The notes: generated by a model not told the origin, from the sequence alone. Positions 25,272-36,370 are shown, numbered from the stretch's first letter. The stretch: 64,000 nucleotides of DNA from Cupriavidus sp. EM10 (GCF_018729255.1 NZ_CP076060.1:3162001-3226000); one strand, 5' to 3'. Numbers and translations are program-made.

Positions 25272-25883
25272 ATGCCCGTGAATCCAGGCGCCGCGCCGCA
25301 ACGGCTGATCGTCGCCATCACGGGTGCCACCGGCGCCGTCTACGGCGTCCGGCTGTTGCAGGTGCTGCGCGATGTGAGCGGCGTGGAAACCCACCTGCTG
25401 ATGTCGCCCGCCGGCATCATGAACCTGCAGCACGAACTCGACATCGGCCGCGCGGAAGTGGAAGCGCTGGCCGATGTAGTGCACAACGTGCGCGATATCG
25501 GCGCCACCATTGCCAGCGGATCGTTCCGCGCCCACGCGATGATCGTGGCGCCGTGCTCGATGCGCACGCTGGCCGCCGTGGCTCACGGCCTCTCGGACAA
25601 CCTGATCACCCGCGCTGCCGACGTCACGCTCAAGGAGCGCCGCAAACTGGTGCTGATGGTGCGCGAAACCCCGCTGAACCTGGCCCACCTGCGCAACATG
25701 ACCGCCGTCACCGAGATGGGCGGCATCGTATTTCCGCCAGTGCCAGGGTTCTACCAGAAGCCGCAAAGCATCGCGGAGATGGTGGACCACACGGTCGGCC
25801 GCGTGCTAGACCTGGTGGACCTGCGCGATGTAGGCGAAACGCTCGCGCCCGGATGGGGCGGGCTGAATGGGTCGGGCGATTGA
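25272..25883 (+). CDS. ubiX: Flavin prenyltransferase UbiX
   Basis: Attaches a dimethylallyl group to FMN to make the prenylated flavin cofactor used by UbiD decarboxylases in ubiquinone synthesis. It is 203 residues: RLIVAITGATGAVYGVRLL at the start, the FMN-binding ASGSFRAHAMIVAPCSMRTL in the middle, and PLNLAHLRNM toward the end. ATG at 25272; the frame before it is a shadow of grxD. It closes the hemA-to-ubiX series and is followed by a REP-like repeat pair. Confidence 0.95.
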   Translation: MPVNPGAAPQRLIVAITGATGAVYGVRLLQVLRDVSGVETHLLMSPAGIMNLQHELDIGRAEVEALADVVHNVRDIGATIASGSFRAHAMIVAPCSMRTLAAVAHGLSDNLITRAADVTLKERRKLVLMVRETPLNLAHLRNMTAVTEMGGIVFPPVPGFYQKPQSIAEMVDHTVGRVLDLVDLRDVGETLAPGWGGLNGSGD

Positions 25884-25891
25884 ATGTGTTT

Positions 25892-26030
25892 TCTCCCCTC
25901 TCCCATGAAATGGGAGAGGGGTCGGGGGTGAGGGTGAGGGCCAGGCGGTTCCAGATGCGCTGACCGCGGATCGAGCCTTGTGCCCTCACCCCCGGCCCCT
26001 CTCCCGCGTTGCGGGAGAGGGGAGAAAACC
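25892..26030. repeat. REP-like paired palindrome
   Basis: Two hairpins, CTCCCCTCTCCC-ATGAAAT-GGGAGAGGGG and CCCCTCTCCCGC-GTT-GCGGGAGAGGGG, facing each other across GTGAGGGC and GCCCTCACCCC words. Same family as the array at 975. Confidence 0.9.
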
Positions 26031-26053
26031 AGCGCTTACCTGAGTCCGCCCGC

Positions 26054-26275
26054 TCACCAATGCCTGTAATACCGGCGCCCGTAATACCCGCCGTAATACC
26101 CGTAGGCAGGCCGCACCACCACGGTTGGCGGTGGCACGTACACCGGGGCCGGGGCCACGGCGACCGGAGCCGGGCCCACTTCCGGGCCGTACGGCGTGGG
26201 ATATACCGCGCAGCCGCCCAGCATGGCCGCGCCCGTCACCGCCAGACCCAACACAATCGCTTTCGTTTTCATCAC
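26054..26275 (-). CDS. Small Tyr/Pro-rich lipoprotein
   Basis: A 73-residue protein starting MMKTKAIVLGLAVTGAAMLG with the lipobox LGGC, so the Cys at about residue 22 should be lipidated. The mature peptide is rich in Pro, Val and Tyr and ends GYYGGYYGRRYYRHW. Such proteins are common in Burkholderiaceae and have no known function. The second Met could be the start. A single gene between REP repeats and the aldehyde dehydrogenase. Confidence 0.8.
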   Translation of the reverse strand: MMKTKAIVLGLAVTGAAMLGGCAVYPTPYGPEVGPAPVAVAPAPVYVPPPTVVVRPAYGYYGGYYGRRYYRHW

Positions 26276-26421
26276 AACGTCCTTTTTGTCCCCGGCATTG
26301 CGTCATCTCAATGCGCTGTCCTTAAGAACGTTATACGGGTGGGTCCGGTAATACAGCGTCAAGGCGCTGTAACCCTTGTTACGATTCGCAACGACTTCAT
26401 GCATGTAAGCGAGACGCCGTT

Positions 26422-27940
<1,519 letters not shown>

Positions 27941-27944
<4 letters not shown>

Positions 27945-29134
27945 GCGAGCGTCTCCTGTAGTGGATGCCGCGCGTAATGCTGGCCGAAACGGTTGTCCAG
28001 AAAGCGATCAAGCGGCATGGCTTCCTGTCTCACGAACCCCGCCTGCGGCAGCACGCCGGTAGCGACGAGGTCAAGCGCGGTGCAGATGCCGGCGGCCGTG
28101 GTCAGCTGGATCGCATTGACATGGCCGATGCCTGCGAAATCCTCCATGCCGCCAATGCGCGCGGAAAACGACGCCTGCGTCAGCGGCCCGCGCTTGCCCT
28201 CGCCGCGCGCGCCCGGCGGATGGCCGGTGGCGCTGGCGAAGACCACCACCACATCCTGCGCGGTCACCGGAATGGCGTGCTCGAAGATTTCGCGCAGCCA
28301 TTCGCGCCGCTCGCGCAGGCGCAGGTCGTTCAGCAGCAGCTTCATCTGGGCGCAGTGGCCGGGATAGCGGATCGACTTGTAGTCGACCTGGCGCGCGCGC
28401 CCGGCCAGCGTGTCCGGCAGCGTGCCCAGCCCTCCAGAGGTATTAAACGCTTCGTACTCCACGCCGTCCAGTGCAAAGGTCTCGTGCCCCTCCAGCGCAG
28501 GCAGCTCCACCCGGCGGCCGTCCACGATGGCCTCGCACGGGTTGCAGTACTCGTTGATCAGCCCTTCCGTGCTCCACGTCAGGTTGTACTTGAGCGCGTT
28601 GCTGGGATAGCGCGGCAGCGCGCCCACGCGCATGCGCAGGTCCAGCAGTTCGCCGCCGCCCCGCAGGAAGCGCTGCGCCAGATCGTGGCCCACCACGCCG
28701 ATAAAGCCCGGCGCCAGCCCGCACTGCGGCATCAGCACCGACCGCGCGCCATCGGCCAGCTTGCGGATGGCATGGGTGGCGGCCACGTCCTCGGTCAGGT
28801 CGAAGTAATGCACGCCCAGCCGAGCGGCCACCGTGGCCACATGGATGGCGGCGTGGAACGGCAGCGCGTTCATCACCGCATCGGCACCGGCCAGCAGCGC
28901 GGCGCAGGTGCCGGGCTCGGTCGGATCGCCGGCCCGCACCGTGATGCCGCGCGGCACGCCGTCGAGCCGGTGCGCGTCGTGATCGACCAGGCAGACGCGA
29001 TAGTCGCCGCTATCGGCCAGCATCGTGGCAATCACGCGGCCGATCTTGCCGGCGCCGAGCACGACCACCGAAAGCGGACGGGGGGCGAGCGTCAGGTCGC
29101 GCACCGAGGCGGGACCGAGCGTGGAAGCTTGCAT
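27941..29134 (-). CDS. Saccharopine dehydrogenase-like oxidoreductase
   Basis: A 397-residue protein with an N-terminal Rossmann fold (SVVVLGAGKIGRVIATMLAD), VMNALPFHAAIHVATVAARL, and the C-terminal saccharopine-dehydrogenase catalytic domain (about 130-370, GLAPGFIGVVGHDLA). In the lysine route it would release 2-aminoadipate semialdehyde for the coupled aldehyde dehydrogenase. A longer frame reaches 29503, but MQASTLGPASV at 29134 fits the family and leaves the intergenic control region free. Whether the substrate is saccharopine or a related N-substituted amino acid is not certain. The role is inferred from context. Confidence 0.85.
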
Positions 29135-29251
29135 GGCTGACTCCCTCAGTAACTTGTTATCGGTGACTGAAGTATGGGCAGCCCAACGCACGTTTTGTAG
29201 CCACAAGATTGACGAAAGACCGGCATAATCGGTCGTATTGACATAGTAATT

Positions 29252-29264
29252 TGACGAATCGTCA
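29252..29264. promoter_or_regulatory. Candidate Lrp-type operator
   Basis: TGACGA-A-TCGTCA is a perfect palindrome 9 bp before the lrp-type ATG and in the divergent control region. A TTGACA word lies at 29238-29243. It may serve autoregulation and control of the lysine genes. Confidence 0.4.
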
Positions 29265-29273
29265 GCGACGACC

Positions 29274-29723
29274 ATGGCAGACCTCGACCAGACCGACCGG
29301 CATCTGCTGGCCCTGCTGCAAGGCAATGCGCGGGAGAGCGCGGCCAACCTGTCGCGCGCGCTGGGCATCGCGCGCACGACCGTGGTGGCCCGCATCGCCC
29401 GGCTGGAACGCACGGGCGTGATTGCCGGGTATGGGGTGCGGCTGGGCAGCGAGATGGAGGACAACGCGATCCTGGCGTTTTGCGGGCTGTCGGTACAGCC
29501 CAAGGCGGCGCCGGCCGTGGTGCGGGCGCTGCAGCGGTTTCCCGAGGTGGAGGAACTGAATTCGGTCAGCGGCCCGGTGGACTACATGGCCGTGATCCGC
29601 TGCGACACCCACGCGCGGCTGGACAAGCTGCTCGACGAAATCGGCATGCTCGATGGCGTGAACCACACCACGACGTCAATCGTGCTGGCCCGCAAGATCG
29701 ACCGGCGGCGGGCGGCGGGGTGA
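29274..29723 (+). CDS. Lrp/AsnC family transcriptional regulator
   Basis: A 149-residue regulator with an N-terminal helix-turn-helix (LSRALGIARTTVVARIARLE) and a C-terminal amino-acid-sensing domain (about 65-145, VEELNSVSGPVDYMAVIRCD). It is divergent from the saccharopine-dehydrogenase-like and aldehyde dehydrogenase pair and most likely senses lysine or a breakdown product to control them. The ATG at 29274 follows the palindrome by 9 bp. Confidence 0.9.
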   Translation: MADLDQTDRHLLALLQGNARESAANLSRALGIARTTVVARIARLERTGVIAGYGVRLGSEMEDNAILAFCGLSVQPKAAPAVVRALQRFPEVEELNSVSGPVDYMAVIRCDTHARLDKLLDEIGMLDGVNHTTTSIVLARKIDRRRAAG

Positions 29724-29750
29724 GTGTCGGATGCTGGGGTTGTTGATGCG

Positions 29751-29812
29751 CCTGGCCCGCTCCCCCGGCCCGTCTCCCCGTGTACACCGCGCGCGGGAGA
29801 GGGGAGCAAACC
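29751..29812. repeat. Degenerate REP-like element
   Basis: A decayed copy of the family at 975: CCTGGCCCGCTCCCCC and GCGCGGGAGAGGGGAGCAAACC remain, but the inner arms no longer match well. Confidence 0.6.
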
Positions 29813-29878
29813 ACGGCAAGCGCCCGCTCCGCGACGGCGTTATCCTCGCCTACTGCGTACCAACACTGGAGAGAACCG

Positions 29879-30688
29879 ATGAGTGAAACCCTTCGCGTTG
29901 CCGTGGGCGGCGTTACGGGCTGGGCCGGCGGCGAGCTGGCGCGCGGCGTGGCGCACGCGGCCGACATGACGCTGGTGGCCGGGCTGTCGCGCGGCGCGGC
30001 GGGCCAGACCCTGGCCAGCCTGACCGGCCACAAGGACACCCCGGGCGTGGCGGCGGCCAGCATCGAGGATCTTGGCAAGACGCCCTACGACGTCTACGTC
30101 GAATACACCAAGCCGGTCATCGCCAAGCACAACATCCTGCAGGCGCTGGCGCACGGCGCGCACGTGGTGGTGGGCACATCGGGCCTGTCCGACGACGACT
30201 ATGCGGAGATCGACGCCGCTGCGCGCAAGGCCGACCGTGGCGTGCTGGCCTGTGGCAACTTTGCGATCACCGTGGTGCTGCTGCAGAAGTTTGCCGAGAT
30301 GGCAGCGCGCCACCTCGACCACTGGGAAATCATCGACTACGCCAAGGCGGGCAAGGTCGACGTGCCATCCGGCACGGTGCGCGAACTGGCGTTTCGGCTA
30401 GGTCAGGTCAAGCAGGCGGCGCAGGCCGTGCCGGTGGACAAGGTCAGCGGCCCCAAGGAAACGCGCGGCGCGACGATGTCCGGCACGCAGGTGCATGCGG
30501 TGCGGCTGCCGGGATACCAGCTGGGTGTCGAGGTGATCTTTGGCGCCGATGGCCAGCGCCTGCATCTCAAGCACGAAGCCGGCGACGGCTCCAAGCCTTA
30601 TGTGTCCGGCGCGCTGCTGGCCATCCGCAAGGTCCACACCGTGCGCGGCGTGGTGCGTGGCCTGGACAAGGTGATGGAAGGACTCTGA
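29879..30688 (+). CDS. DapB-fold reductase lacking the canonical catalytic histidine
   Basis: A 269-residue protein related to 4-hydroxy-tetrahydrodipicolinate reductase. The N-terminal nucleotide-binding region is VAVGGVTGWAGGELARGV, and GTSGLSDDDY and LACGNFAITVVLL match DapB. In true DapB the motif reads E-x-H-H-x-x-K-x-D-x-PSGT; here it is IIDYAKAGKVDVPSGT, so both His are replaced (Ala and Lys) while Lys, Asp and PSGT remain. It is therefore unlikely to be the housekeeping DapB and may reduce a different substrate. It lies just after the lysine-breakdown group but on the opposite strand from the enzymes. The ATG at 29879 follows a GAGAG ribosome site. Confidence 0.8.
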   Translation: MSETLRVAVGGVTGWAGGELARGVAHAADMTLVAGLSRGAAGQTLASLTGHKDTPGVAAASIEDLGKTPYDVYVEYTKPVIAKHNILQALAHGAHVVVGTSGLSDDDYAEIDAAARKADRGVLACGNFAITVVLLQKFAEMAARHLDHWEIIDYAKAGKVDVPSGTVRELAFRLGQVKQAAQAVPVDKVSGPKETRGATMSGTQVHAVRLPGYQLGVEVIFGADGQRLHLKHEAGDGSKPYVSGALLAIRKVHTVRGVVRGLDKVMEGL

Positions 30689-30712
30689 CGCCGGTCGTGC
30701 CAGGCGGCAGGC

Positions 30713-31482
30713 TTACCAGCTGCCGGGGTTGACCGGCTTGGCGGGGCCTTCTTTTCAGCCTTCTCGACCTTCTCTTTTTCCGCTTTTTCGGCCTTGTCGG
30801 ACTTGCCGCCCTTGCCTGCCGGCGGGGGCGGCGCCAGCGACCTGGCCACATCGGCATCGCGATTCGCCATCAGCGCCCGCGCCTGCGGCAGCAGCAGTTC
30901 GATCGTGCCTTCGGCCGGGTCTTCGGGAATCGCGTACAGCTCCACGGTCAGCGGCTTGCGCATCCAGCCAGCGTGGATGCTGCGGATGTCCTTGCCGGCC
31001 TTGTCCTTCATGTCCACCATCTCCTGGCGGAACGGCTTGCCGTAGCGGGCATTGAGCGCCTGCGCGGCGGCGTCCTGCGAGCGGACGCCGTCGGTCGGCA
31101 CGATGATGCCCACCAGCGCATTGCCGTCGACCAGCGCCACCAGGCGCGCGCCATCCATGAAGGCAGGCCGCTGGTCGCGCGGCACGCCCACCTGGCGCAT
31201 CACGCCATCGCCGCGCAATTCCACGCAATAGGCGGTCACATCCTTGCCATCGGGCGTGCGGTGGTCGGCGCAGTCGGGCAACGCGGGCAGCGGGCTGCCG
31301 ATCTCGAGCGTGTCGAGCATCGTGGAAAAGCGATCCTTGCCGTCCAGGACCGCTGCGGCGGCGGCATTCGGGGCCTTGGTGGCGGCCGGCGCGGCCGATG
31401 CGGCGGGCGCAGCCGGCGCGGCTTGGGCGACAGACGTCGCCAGCAGGGCGGCAACTGCCAGCCCGGCAAGAGGAAATCTCAA
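30713..31482 (-). CDS. Secreted protein of unknown function, apparent frame break near C-terminus
   Basis: A predicted exported protein (signal LAGLAVAALLATSVAQAAPA) of about 256 residues. An Ala/Pro-rich linker is followed by a compact domain with two Cys (PALPDCADHR and TAYCVELRGD). The tail is Lys/Glu-rich (KSDKAEKAEKEKVEKAEKK). The open frame would run into the DapB-like gene, but one base added to the G-run 30743-30746 gives the ending KKAPAKPVNPGSW and a stop at 30713, which clears the neighbour. I do not recognise the domain. Confidence 0.75.
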
Positions 31483-31586
31483 AACACACTCCTGAAAACG
31501 GCTCCGCGTTGGAGCCGGCTCCGTCCCGAGGGTTCCTGCCGGGGTGACCCCGCATCAACAGTGTGATGCCGGGCCGACAGTCTGGG

Positions 31587-31889
31587 TCAGAGCATATGCT
31601 TCACGGTCTGGAAGCATACCAGCGCGATGCCGATCAGCACCGCCCACAGGATGAGCTTCGGCACCGGACTCGGCGGCAACTGCCGGGGCGGAGTGCGCTG
31701 GGCGACCGGGGCGCGCATGCGTGTATTGGTTTGCAGGCCGCGCGTGTGCCAGATGGCGGTGTCGGCGCCCAGGTCGTGCCATTGTGGGCTGTCGCGGGCT
31801 GCGGTGGTGCGCGGCTTGGATGGCGTGCCGCTTTGCGTGCCGGTACGCGGCGTGCTCGGGCGCGTGCCGCCCGGACGTTGTGTGGCCAT
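31587..31889 (-). CDS. Small tail-anchored membrane protein, unknown function
   Basis: A 100-residue protein with a basic, Thr/Pro/Arg-rich N-terminal 75 residues and a single C-terminal membrane helix (LILWAVLIGIALVCFQTV) close to the end, giving a tail-anchor layout. I chose MATQRPGG at 31889; the frame continues to 31952. No motif is recognised. It is flanked by the secreted protein gene and the ClC gene on the same strand but with wide gaps. Confidence 0.55.
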   Translation of the reverse strand: MATQRPGGTRPSTPRTGTQSGTPSKPRTTAARDSPQWHDLGADTAIWHTRGLQTNTRMRAPVAQRTPPRQLPPSPVPKLILWAVLIGIALVCFQTVKHML

Positions 31890-32126
31890 TTTCTGCTCCC
31901 CCGAAATGCATCGAATGCCTGTCCGACGAGGTCGTGTGCCGCCGGTACACAAGCATCGCCGGCCGATCTGCTGCCGCCGTGCAATGCGCAGCAGATGTTA
32001 AGACATCGCGCATGCGTCCGCTACGGCGCTTCGATGCCAAACCCACACTTAGGCCGAGCGCCACCCAGCGAAGTTTGTAACCACTTGTTACCGCGCGACG
32101 CAAGCGCCGATTGCGCCACTAAAAGA

Positions 32127-33632
32127 CTACACAGAGGATTCCTTACGCCCGATAGCCATCGCCTCGCGTCGAAATGCATGGCCCATGTGGTGGTAGAACG
32201 GGTGAGGATTGAACTGGCGCGACAGGAACGATGCCAGCAGCGAGGCCGCCAGCAGATAAATGGTCAGGTCCTGCGTGCGCGTCATCTCCATGACGATCAC
32301 GCTGGCAGTGATCGGGGCCTGCGTGGCCGCCGCCAGGAACGCCGCCATCGACACCAGCGCCAGCACGCGCGGCTCGGCCATGCCCGACATGAAATGCGTC
32401 ACCACATCGGCCACGTTCGCACCGATGCCGGCGCCGATGGCCAGGGCCGGCGTGAAGATGCCGCCCGGAACGCCGGCGAAGTACGACACCACCGTGGCCA
32501 CGAATTTGGCCAGCCCGAACCACAGCGTGCTGTGGGGCTCGCCATTGATCAACCCGGCCGCCTGCTCGTAGCCCGTGCCGAACGTCGCGCCGGCCGTCGC
32601 CCAGCCCACCGCCGCCACGACCAGTCCGCACAGGAAGGCTACCCACACCGGGTGCCCGGTCGTCCAGTCGCGCCATGCCGACGGCACCAGGCCGGGCACG
32701 CCGCGGATCAGGAGCTTGGCGAACAGTCCGCCCATCACGCCATTGACCACCGCGCACAGCATGACCGGGCCCCACGCGTCGTGCAGCACCAGCATCGGCA
32801 CCTTGACGCTGAAATACGGGTTGTTGCCCAGCACGGCCAGCGACAGGAAGCCCGCCGTCAGCACGCCGGACAGCACCAGCCTGTCCCACCGGACGGCCGT
32901 GCCGCGCCCCAGTTCCTCGATCGCAAAGACCACCCCGGCCAGCGGCGTGTTGAACGCCGCCGCCAGGCCGCCCGCCGCGCCGGCCGCGATCAGCGAACTG
33001 GGATGAAAGCCGATGCGGAAACGCAGCTTCTGCTGGCACCACTGTCCCCAGGCCAGCATGGCCGCGGCCCCCACCTGGACCGAAGGCCCCTCGCGGCCCA
33101 CGGAGGCACCGGCCAGCAGCGCCCCGGCGGTCAGCAAGACCTTCCACATCGATTGCCGGAACGACACGAGCACGGTCTGCGCCACGCCGGCCGGCGGCAG
33201 CGTGACGGCCGCGATTACCTGCGGAATGCCCGAGCCGCGCGCCTGGGGCGCCAGCCGGATCGTCAGCCAGCGCAGCGCGGCCAGCCCGAATGGCAGCATC
33301 ACAAAGGCCAGCCACGGCGTGGCCGTGGTCAGCTTCGCGTTCCAGCGCAGCGCAACCTCGGCGATATAGGCGAAGACCATCGAGAACAGCGCCACCCCGC
33401 CGGCGCCGCACATGAATGCCGCGTACCGCATCGACGTGCGCGAGATCCGCCCCACCTGCCGCGTCTTGCGATGCGCCGCGCGGCGGGCGTGAGAGCGGAG
33501 TTCACCGAGACGGTCACGGCGCGCCGCAGTCTCGGATGGGGTATTGGAATCAGGAAGGTTCGACTCGGGGGCTCGACAGGATCGGTCATGACGATGCGGA
33601 GGACTTGCGGGGGCGTAGCAAAACGCCCTCAA
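32127..33632 (-). CDS. ClC-type chloride channel/transporter
   Basis: An anion channel or proton/chloride exchanger of about 500 residues. The three family signatures are present: GSGIPQV in APQARGSGIPQVIAAV, the gating-glutamate motif GREGPSVQVG, and GGIFTPALAIGAGIGAN. No CBS domains follow. The start is uncertain. The open frame allows 33632, but those first residues look unnatural; MTDPVEPP at 33589 is in another frame and would join at SNLPDSNTPSE if one base were added to the G-run 33567-33571. It sits alone, head-on to no partner. Confidence 0.9.
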   Translation of the reverse strand: MRAFCYAPASPPHRHDRSCRAPESNLPDSNTPSETAARRDRLGELRSHARRAAHRKTRQVGRISRTSMRYAAFMCGAGGVALFSMVFAYIAEVALRWNAKLTTATPWLAFVMLPFGLAALRWLTIRLAPQARGSGIPQVIAAVTLPPAGVAQTVLVSFRQSMWKVLLTAGALLAGASVGREGPSVQVGAAAMLAWGQWCQQKLRFRIGFHPSSLIAAGAAGGLAAAFNTPLAGVVFAIEELGRGTAVRWDRLVLSGVLTAGFLSLAVLGNNPYFSVKVPMLVLHDAWGPVMLCAVVNGVMGGLFAKLLIRGVPGLVPSAWRDWTTGHPVWVAFLCGLVVAAVGWATAGATFGTGYEQAAGLINGEPHSTLWFGLAKFVATVVSYFAGVPGGIFTPALAIGAGIGANVADVVTHFMSGMAEPRVLALVSMAAFLAAATQAPITASVIVMEMTRTQDLTIYLLAASLLASFLSRQFNPHPFYHHMGHAFRREAMAIGRKESSV

Positions 33633-33713
33633 CTATACGCCCCCGTCTGCCGCCGCGACCGGCCTTGCGCCTTGACCTGCGCCTTGACCTGCGCCTTCCC
33701 TGCCCCGACAGCC

Positions 33714-34682
33714 TCAGTCCAGGCTGATATTGTTGGCGCGAATCACCTTGCCCCAGTTGTCGCGATCGGCGCTCACGTAGCGGTCGATCTCCGCCTGGCT
33801 GCGCGGCGGCTGCACGATCAGCCCAAGCGCGCCAAACGTATTGCGGAACGGCGTTTCGGTCAGCACATGCGATGCGGCGGCCTGCAGCTTGGCGATGGCC
33901 TCCGGCGGCGTCTGCGCCGGCACGGCCAGCCCGAACCAGGTGGCGGCATGGAAATTCGGATAGCCGCTTTCGGCCACGGTCGGCACGTTCGGCAGCACTT
34001 CAAGCCGCGAGCGTCCGGTCACGGCCAGCGCCTTGAGCTTGCCGGCCTTGATATGGGGCAGCGAGGTACTGACCACGTCGACCATCAGCTGCGTGTCATT
34101 GGCCAGCAGCGAGCCCAACGCCGGTGCGCTGCCGTTGTACGGCACATGCGTCATCTCGATGCCCAGTTCGGACTTCAGCATCTCGGTGGCCAGTTGCAAC
34201 GGGTTGCCGAGCCCGACAGACGAGTAGTTGAGCTTGCCGCCCGCCGCCTTGGCATAGGCGGCAAAGTCCTTGATGTTGCTGGCCGGCACCTGGTTATTGG
34301 TCACCACCACCAGCGGCACCTCGATGCCGATCAGGATGACCTTGAAATCCTTCGGGTCGTAGCCGGTCTTCTTGTACAGCATCGGGTTCAGCACCATGCT
34401 GGCGCTACTGCCCATGAGGATCGTGTAGCCGTCCGGCTGCGCGCGCGCCACGCCCTGCGTGCCGACCATCGTATTGGCGCCGGGCCGGTTTTCCACTACC
34501 ACGGCCTGCTTCAGTTCACGCGACATGCCCTCGGCCATGGCGCGTCCAAACTGGTCGGTCGAGCCGCCCGGCGTGTACGGGACGACGAGCTTGATCGGCC
34601 GGTCGGGGTAGGCGCCCAGGGCCGGGGCGGCGAACGCGACCCCCAACAAGGCGGCACAAAGGCTGGTGGCGATACGGTACAT
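33714..34682 (-). CDS. Bug-family tripartite tricarboxylate transporter substrate-binding protein
   Basis: A periplasmic solute-binding protein of 322 residues. It has a signal peptide (TSLCAALLGVAFAAPALGAY), the Bug start YPDRPIKLVVPYTPGGSTDQ, and the family ligand-loop region NRPGANTMVGTQGVARAQPDG. These proteins are greatly expanded in Cupriavidus and Bordetella and bind small carboxylates. No tctA or tctB membrane genes are nearby, as is usual for orphan members. It lies 54 bp after the acyl-CoA ligase and is probably co-transcribed, so the ligand may be an aromatic or fatty carboxylate that the ligase activates. Confidence 0.92.
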   Translation of the reverse strand: MYRIATSLCAALLGVAFAAPALGAYPDRPIKLVVPYTPGGSTDQFGRAMAEGMSRELKQAVVVENRPGANTMVGTQGVARAQPDGYTILMGSSASMVLNPMLYKKTGYDPKDFKVILIGIEVPLVVVTNNQVPASNIKDFAAYAKAAGGKLNYSSVGLGNPLQLATEMLKSELGIEMTHVPYNGSAPALGSLLANDTQLMVDVVSTSLPHIKAGKLKALAVTGRSRLEVLPNVPTVAESGYPNFHAATWFGLAVPAQTPPEAIAKLQAAASHVLTETPFRNTFGALGLIVQPPRSQAEIDRYVSADRDNWGKVIRANNISLD

Positions 34683-34736
34683 GGTTGTCTCCTGCTTTCT
34701 TGTCTGTTGTCTGCTTTATAGGTTGTCAGGTCACGA

Positions 34737-36230
34737 TCAGACGCGCCGCTGGCGGCCTGCCCAGTGCTGGTCGCGCAGCCGGCGCTTGGCCAGCTTGCCG
34801 GTCTCGTCGCGCGGCAGTCGCTCCACGATCTCGATCGACCGCGGCACCTTGAAGCCCGACAACCGGCCGCGCAGCCATTCGATCACCGCTGCGGATTCCA
34901 GCTGCGTGCCGGCGGTCGGCTCGATCACGCCGTGCAAGCGTTCGCCGTACTCGTCGTCGGGCACGCCGAACACCACGCAATCCGCCACGCCCGGATAGCG
35001 CACCAGTTCATGTTCGATCTCGGCCGGGTAGATGTTGACGCCGCCCGAGATGACCATGTCCGAGGCGCGGTCGCAGATGAACAGATAGCCGTCGGCGTCG
35101 AGGTAACCCATGTCGCCGAGCGTGACGTGGCCATCGATATCGATCGCGCGGCGCGCCTTGTCGTTGTTCAGGTAGGTGAAATCGGGGTAGGCCGGCTGGC
35201 GCACGTAGACCAGGCCCACTTCGCCCGGCGCGCACGGCTTGCCGTTCTCGTCGATGATGCGCACGCTGGCGTCGTCCACGGGACGCCCGGCCGTGCCGGG
35301 GCGCGCAGCGGCATCCTCGGGCGTGGCCACGGTGACCAGGCCAGCCTCGCTCGATGCGTAGGTTTCATGGATGACCGGGCCGAACCAGTCGAGCATGGCG
35401 CGCTTGACCTCCGGCGAGCACGGCGAGCCGGTGGACGCAACGAAGCGAATCGACGACAGGTCGTACTTCGCGCGCACCTCGGCCGGCAGCTTCAGCAGCC
35501 GCACATACATGATCGGCACCAGGTACAGCACGTCGATGCGGTGCTTTTCCACCAGCGCCAGCACCTGCTCGGCATCGAAGCGCGGCGCCAGCACCAGCCG
35601 CTCCGCCATCTGCAGCGCGTTCTGCACGTACACGCTTGGCGCGCTGTGATAGAGCGGCGCCGACATCAGCGCGCGGCAGCCCGGCACGATGCCGTAGGCC
35701 TGCCGGATCAGAGACCGCAGACGCGCCTGCTGCGCTTCCAGATCGGCAAGCGGCACCGGCTGGCGCAGCACGCCCTTGGGCCGGCCGGTGGTACCGGACG
35801 TGTAGGCAAGATGGCCACGCGGCGCCACGCGCGGACCGTCGTAGGGCGCCTGCGCGGCCAGCCACGGCTCGTACGCGATACCGTCCGGATGGGTGCCGCC
35901 GACCACAAGCACCGCGACGCCAGCCGGCACCGCCGACTGCACGGCCGGGAGCAGGTCGGCATGGACGATCAGCGCGGCCGCACCGCTGTCTTCCAGCAGG
36001 TAGCGGACTTCCTCAGCCATGAAATGCCAGTTGACCGGGCAGTAGTAGGTGCCGGCCGTGCGGCAGGCAAACACCACGTCGGCAAACACCGGATCGTTGC
36101 GCAGCAGCACCGCCACCACGCCGCCCTCTTCCAGCCCGAGCCGCCTCAGCCCGCCCGCCAGCCTTGTGCCGCGGTCCTGCACCTCCGCGCCGGGGCGCTG
36201 CAACGATTCGAACCAGAGGTCTGCGGGCAT
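34737..36230 (-). CDS. AMP-dependent acyl-CoA synthetase/ligase
   Basis: A 497-residue adenylate-forming enzyme that activates a carboxylic acid to its CoA thioester. Motifs: the ATP-binding LAYTSGTTGRPKGVL, YASSEAGLVTVA, the hinge-region DRASDMVISGGVNIYPAEIE, and the C-terminal catalytic Lys in PRDETGKLAKRRLRD. MPADLWFESLQ at 36230 is the likely start; the frame before it reaches into the divergent promoter. It pairs with a Bug protein downstream and a divergent LysR gene, which suggests a small uptake-and-activation unit for an unidentified acid. Confidence 0.9.
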   Translation of the reverse strand: MPADLWFESLQRPGAEVQDRGTRLAGGLRRLGLEEGGVVAVLLRNDPVFADVVFACRTAGTYYCPVNWHFMAEEVRYLLEDSGAAALIVHADLLPAVQSAVPAGVAVLVVGGTHPDGIAYEPWLAAQAPYDGPRVAPRGHLAYTSGTTGRPKGVLRQPVPLADLEAQQARLRSLIRQAYGIVPGCRALMSAPLYHSAPSVYVQNALQMAERLVLAPRFDAEQVLALVEKHRIDVLYLVPIMYVRLLKLPAEVRAKYDLSSIRFVASTGSPCSPEVKRAMLDWFGPVIHETYASSEAGLVTVATPEDAAARPGTAGRPVDDASVRIIDENGKPCAPGEVGLVYVRQPAYPDFTYLNNDKARRAIDIDGHVTLGDMGYLDADGYLFICDRASDMVISGGVNIYPAEIEHELVRYPGVADCVVFGVPDDEYGERLHGVIEPTAGTQLESAAVIEWLRGRLSGFKVPRSIEIVERLPRDETGKLAKRRLRDQHWAGRQRRV

Positions 36231-36329
36231 GCGGGGTCTCCTTGAATAGCAACCGGACGGCTTTTCCAGCCGATGACTGGCCACTGTAGCGAGGCACGCC
36301 AGTATCGACAATCCCATCTGACCGAATCA

Positions 36330-36354
36330 CAATGTTGCGTCAAACTTGACATTG
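36330..36354. promoter_or_regulatory. Candidate LysR-type binding site
   Basis: CAATGT and ACATTG are inverted arms separated by 13 bases, between the divergent ligase and LysR genes and 17 bp before the LysR start. LysR proteins usually bind such partly symmetric T-N-A boxes. Confidence 0.4.
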
Positions 36355-36370
36355 CTTTCAGAGTCGTCGC

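Noticed and set aside
31563..34721. A 1052-codon open frame on the plus strand
   Set aside because: It lies opposite the ClC and Bug genes, has no recognisable domain and is Arg/His/Gln-rich in the way that antisense frames in high-GC DNA are.
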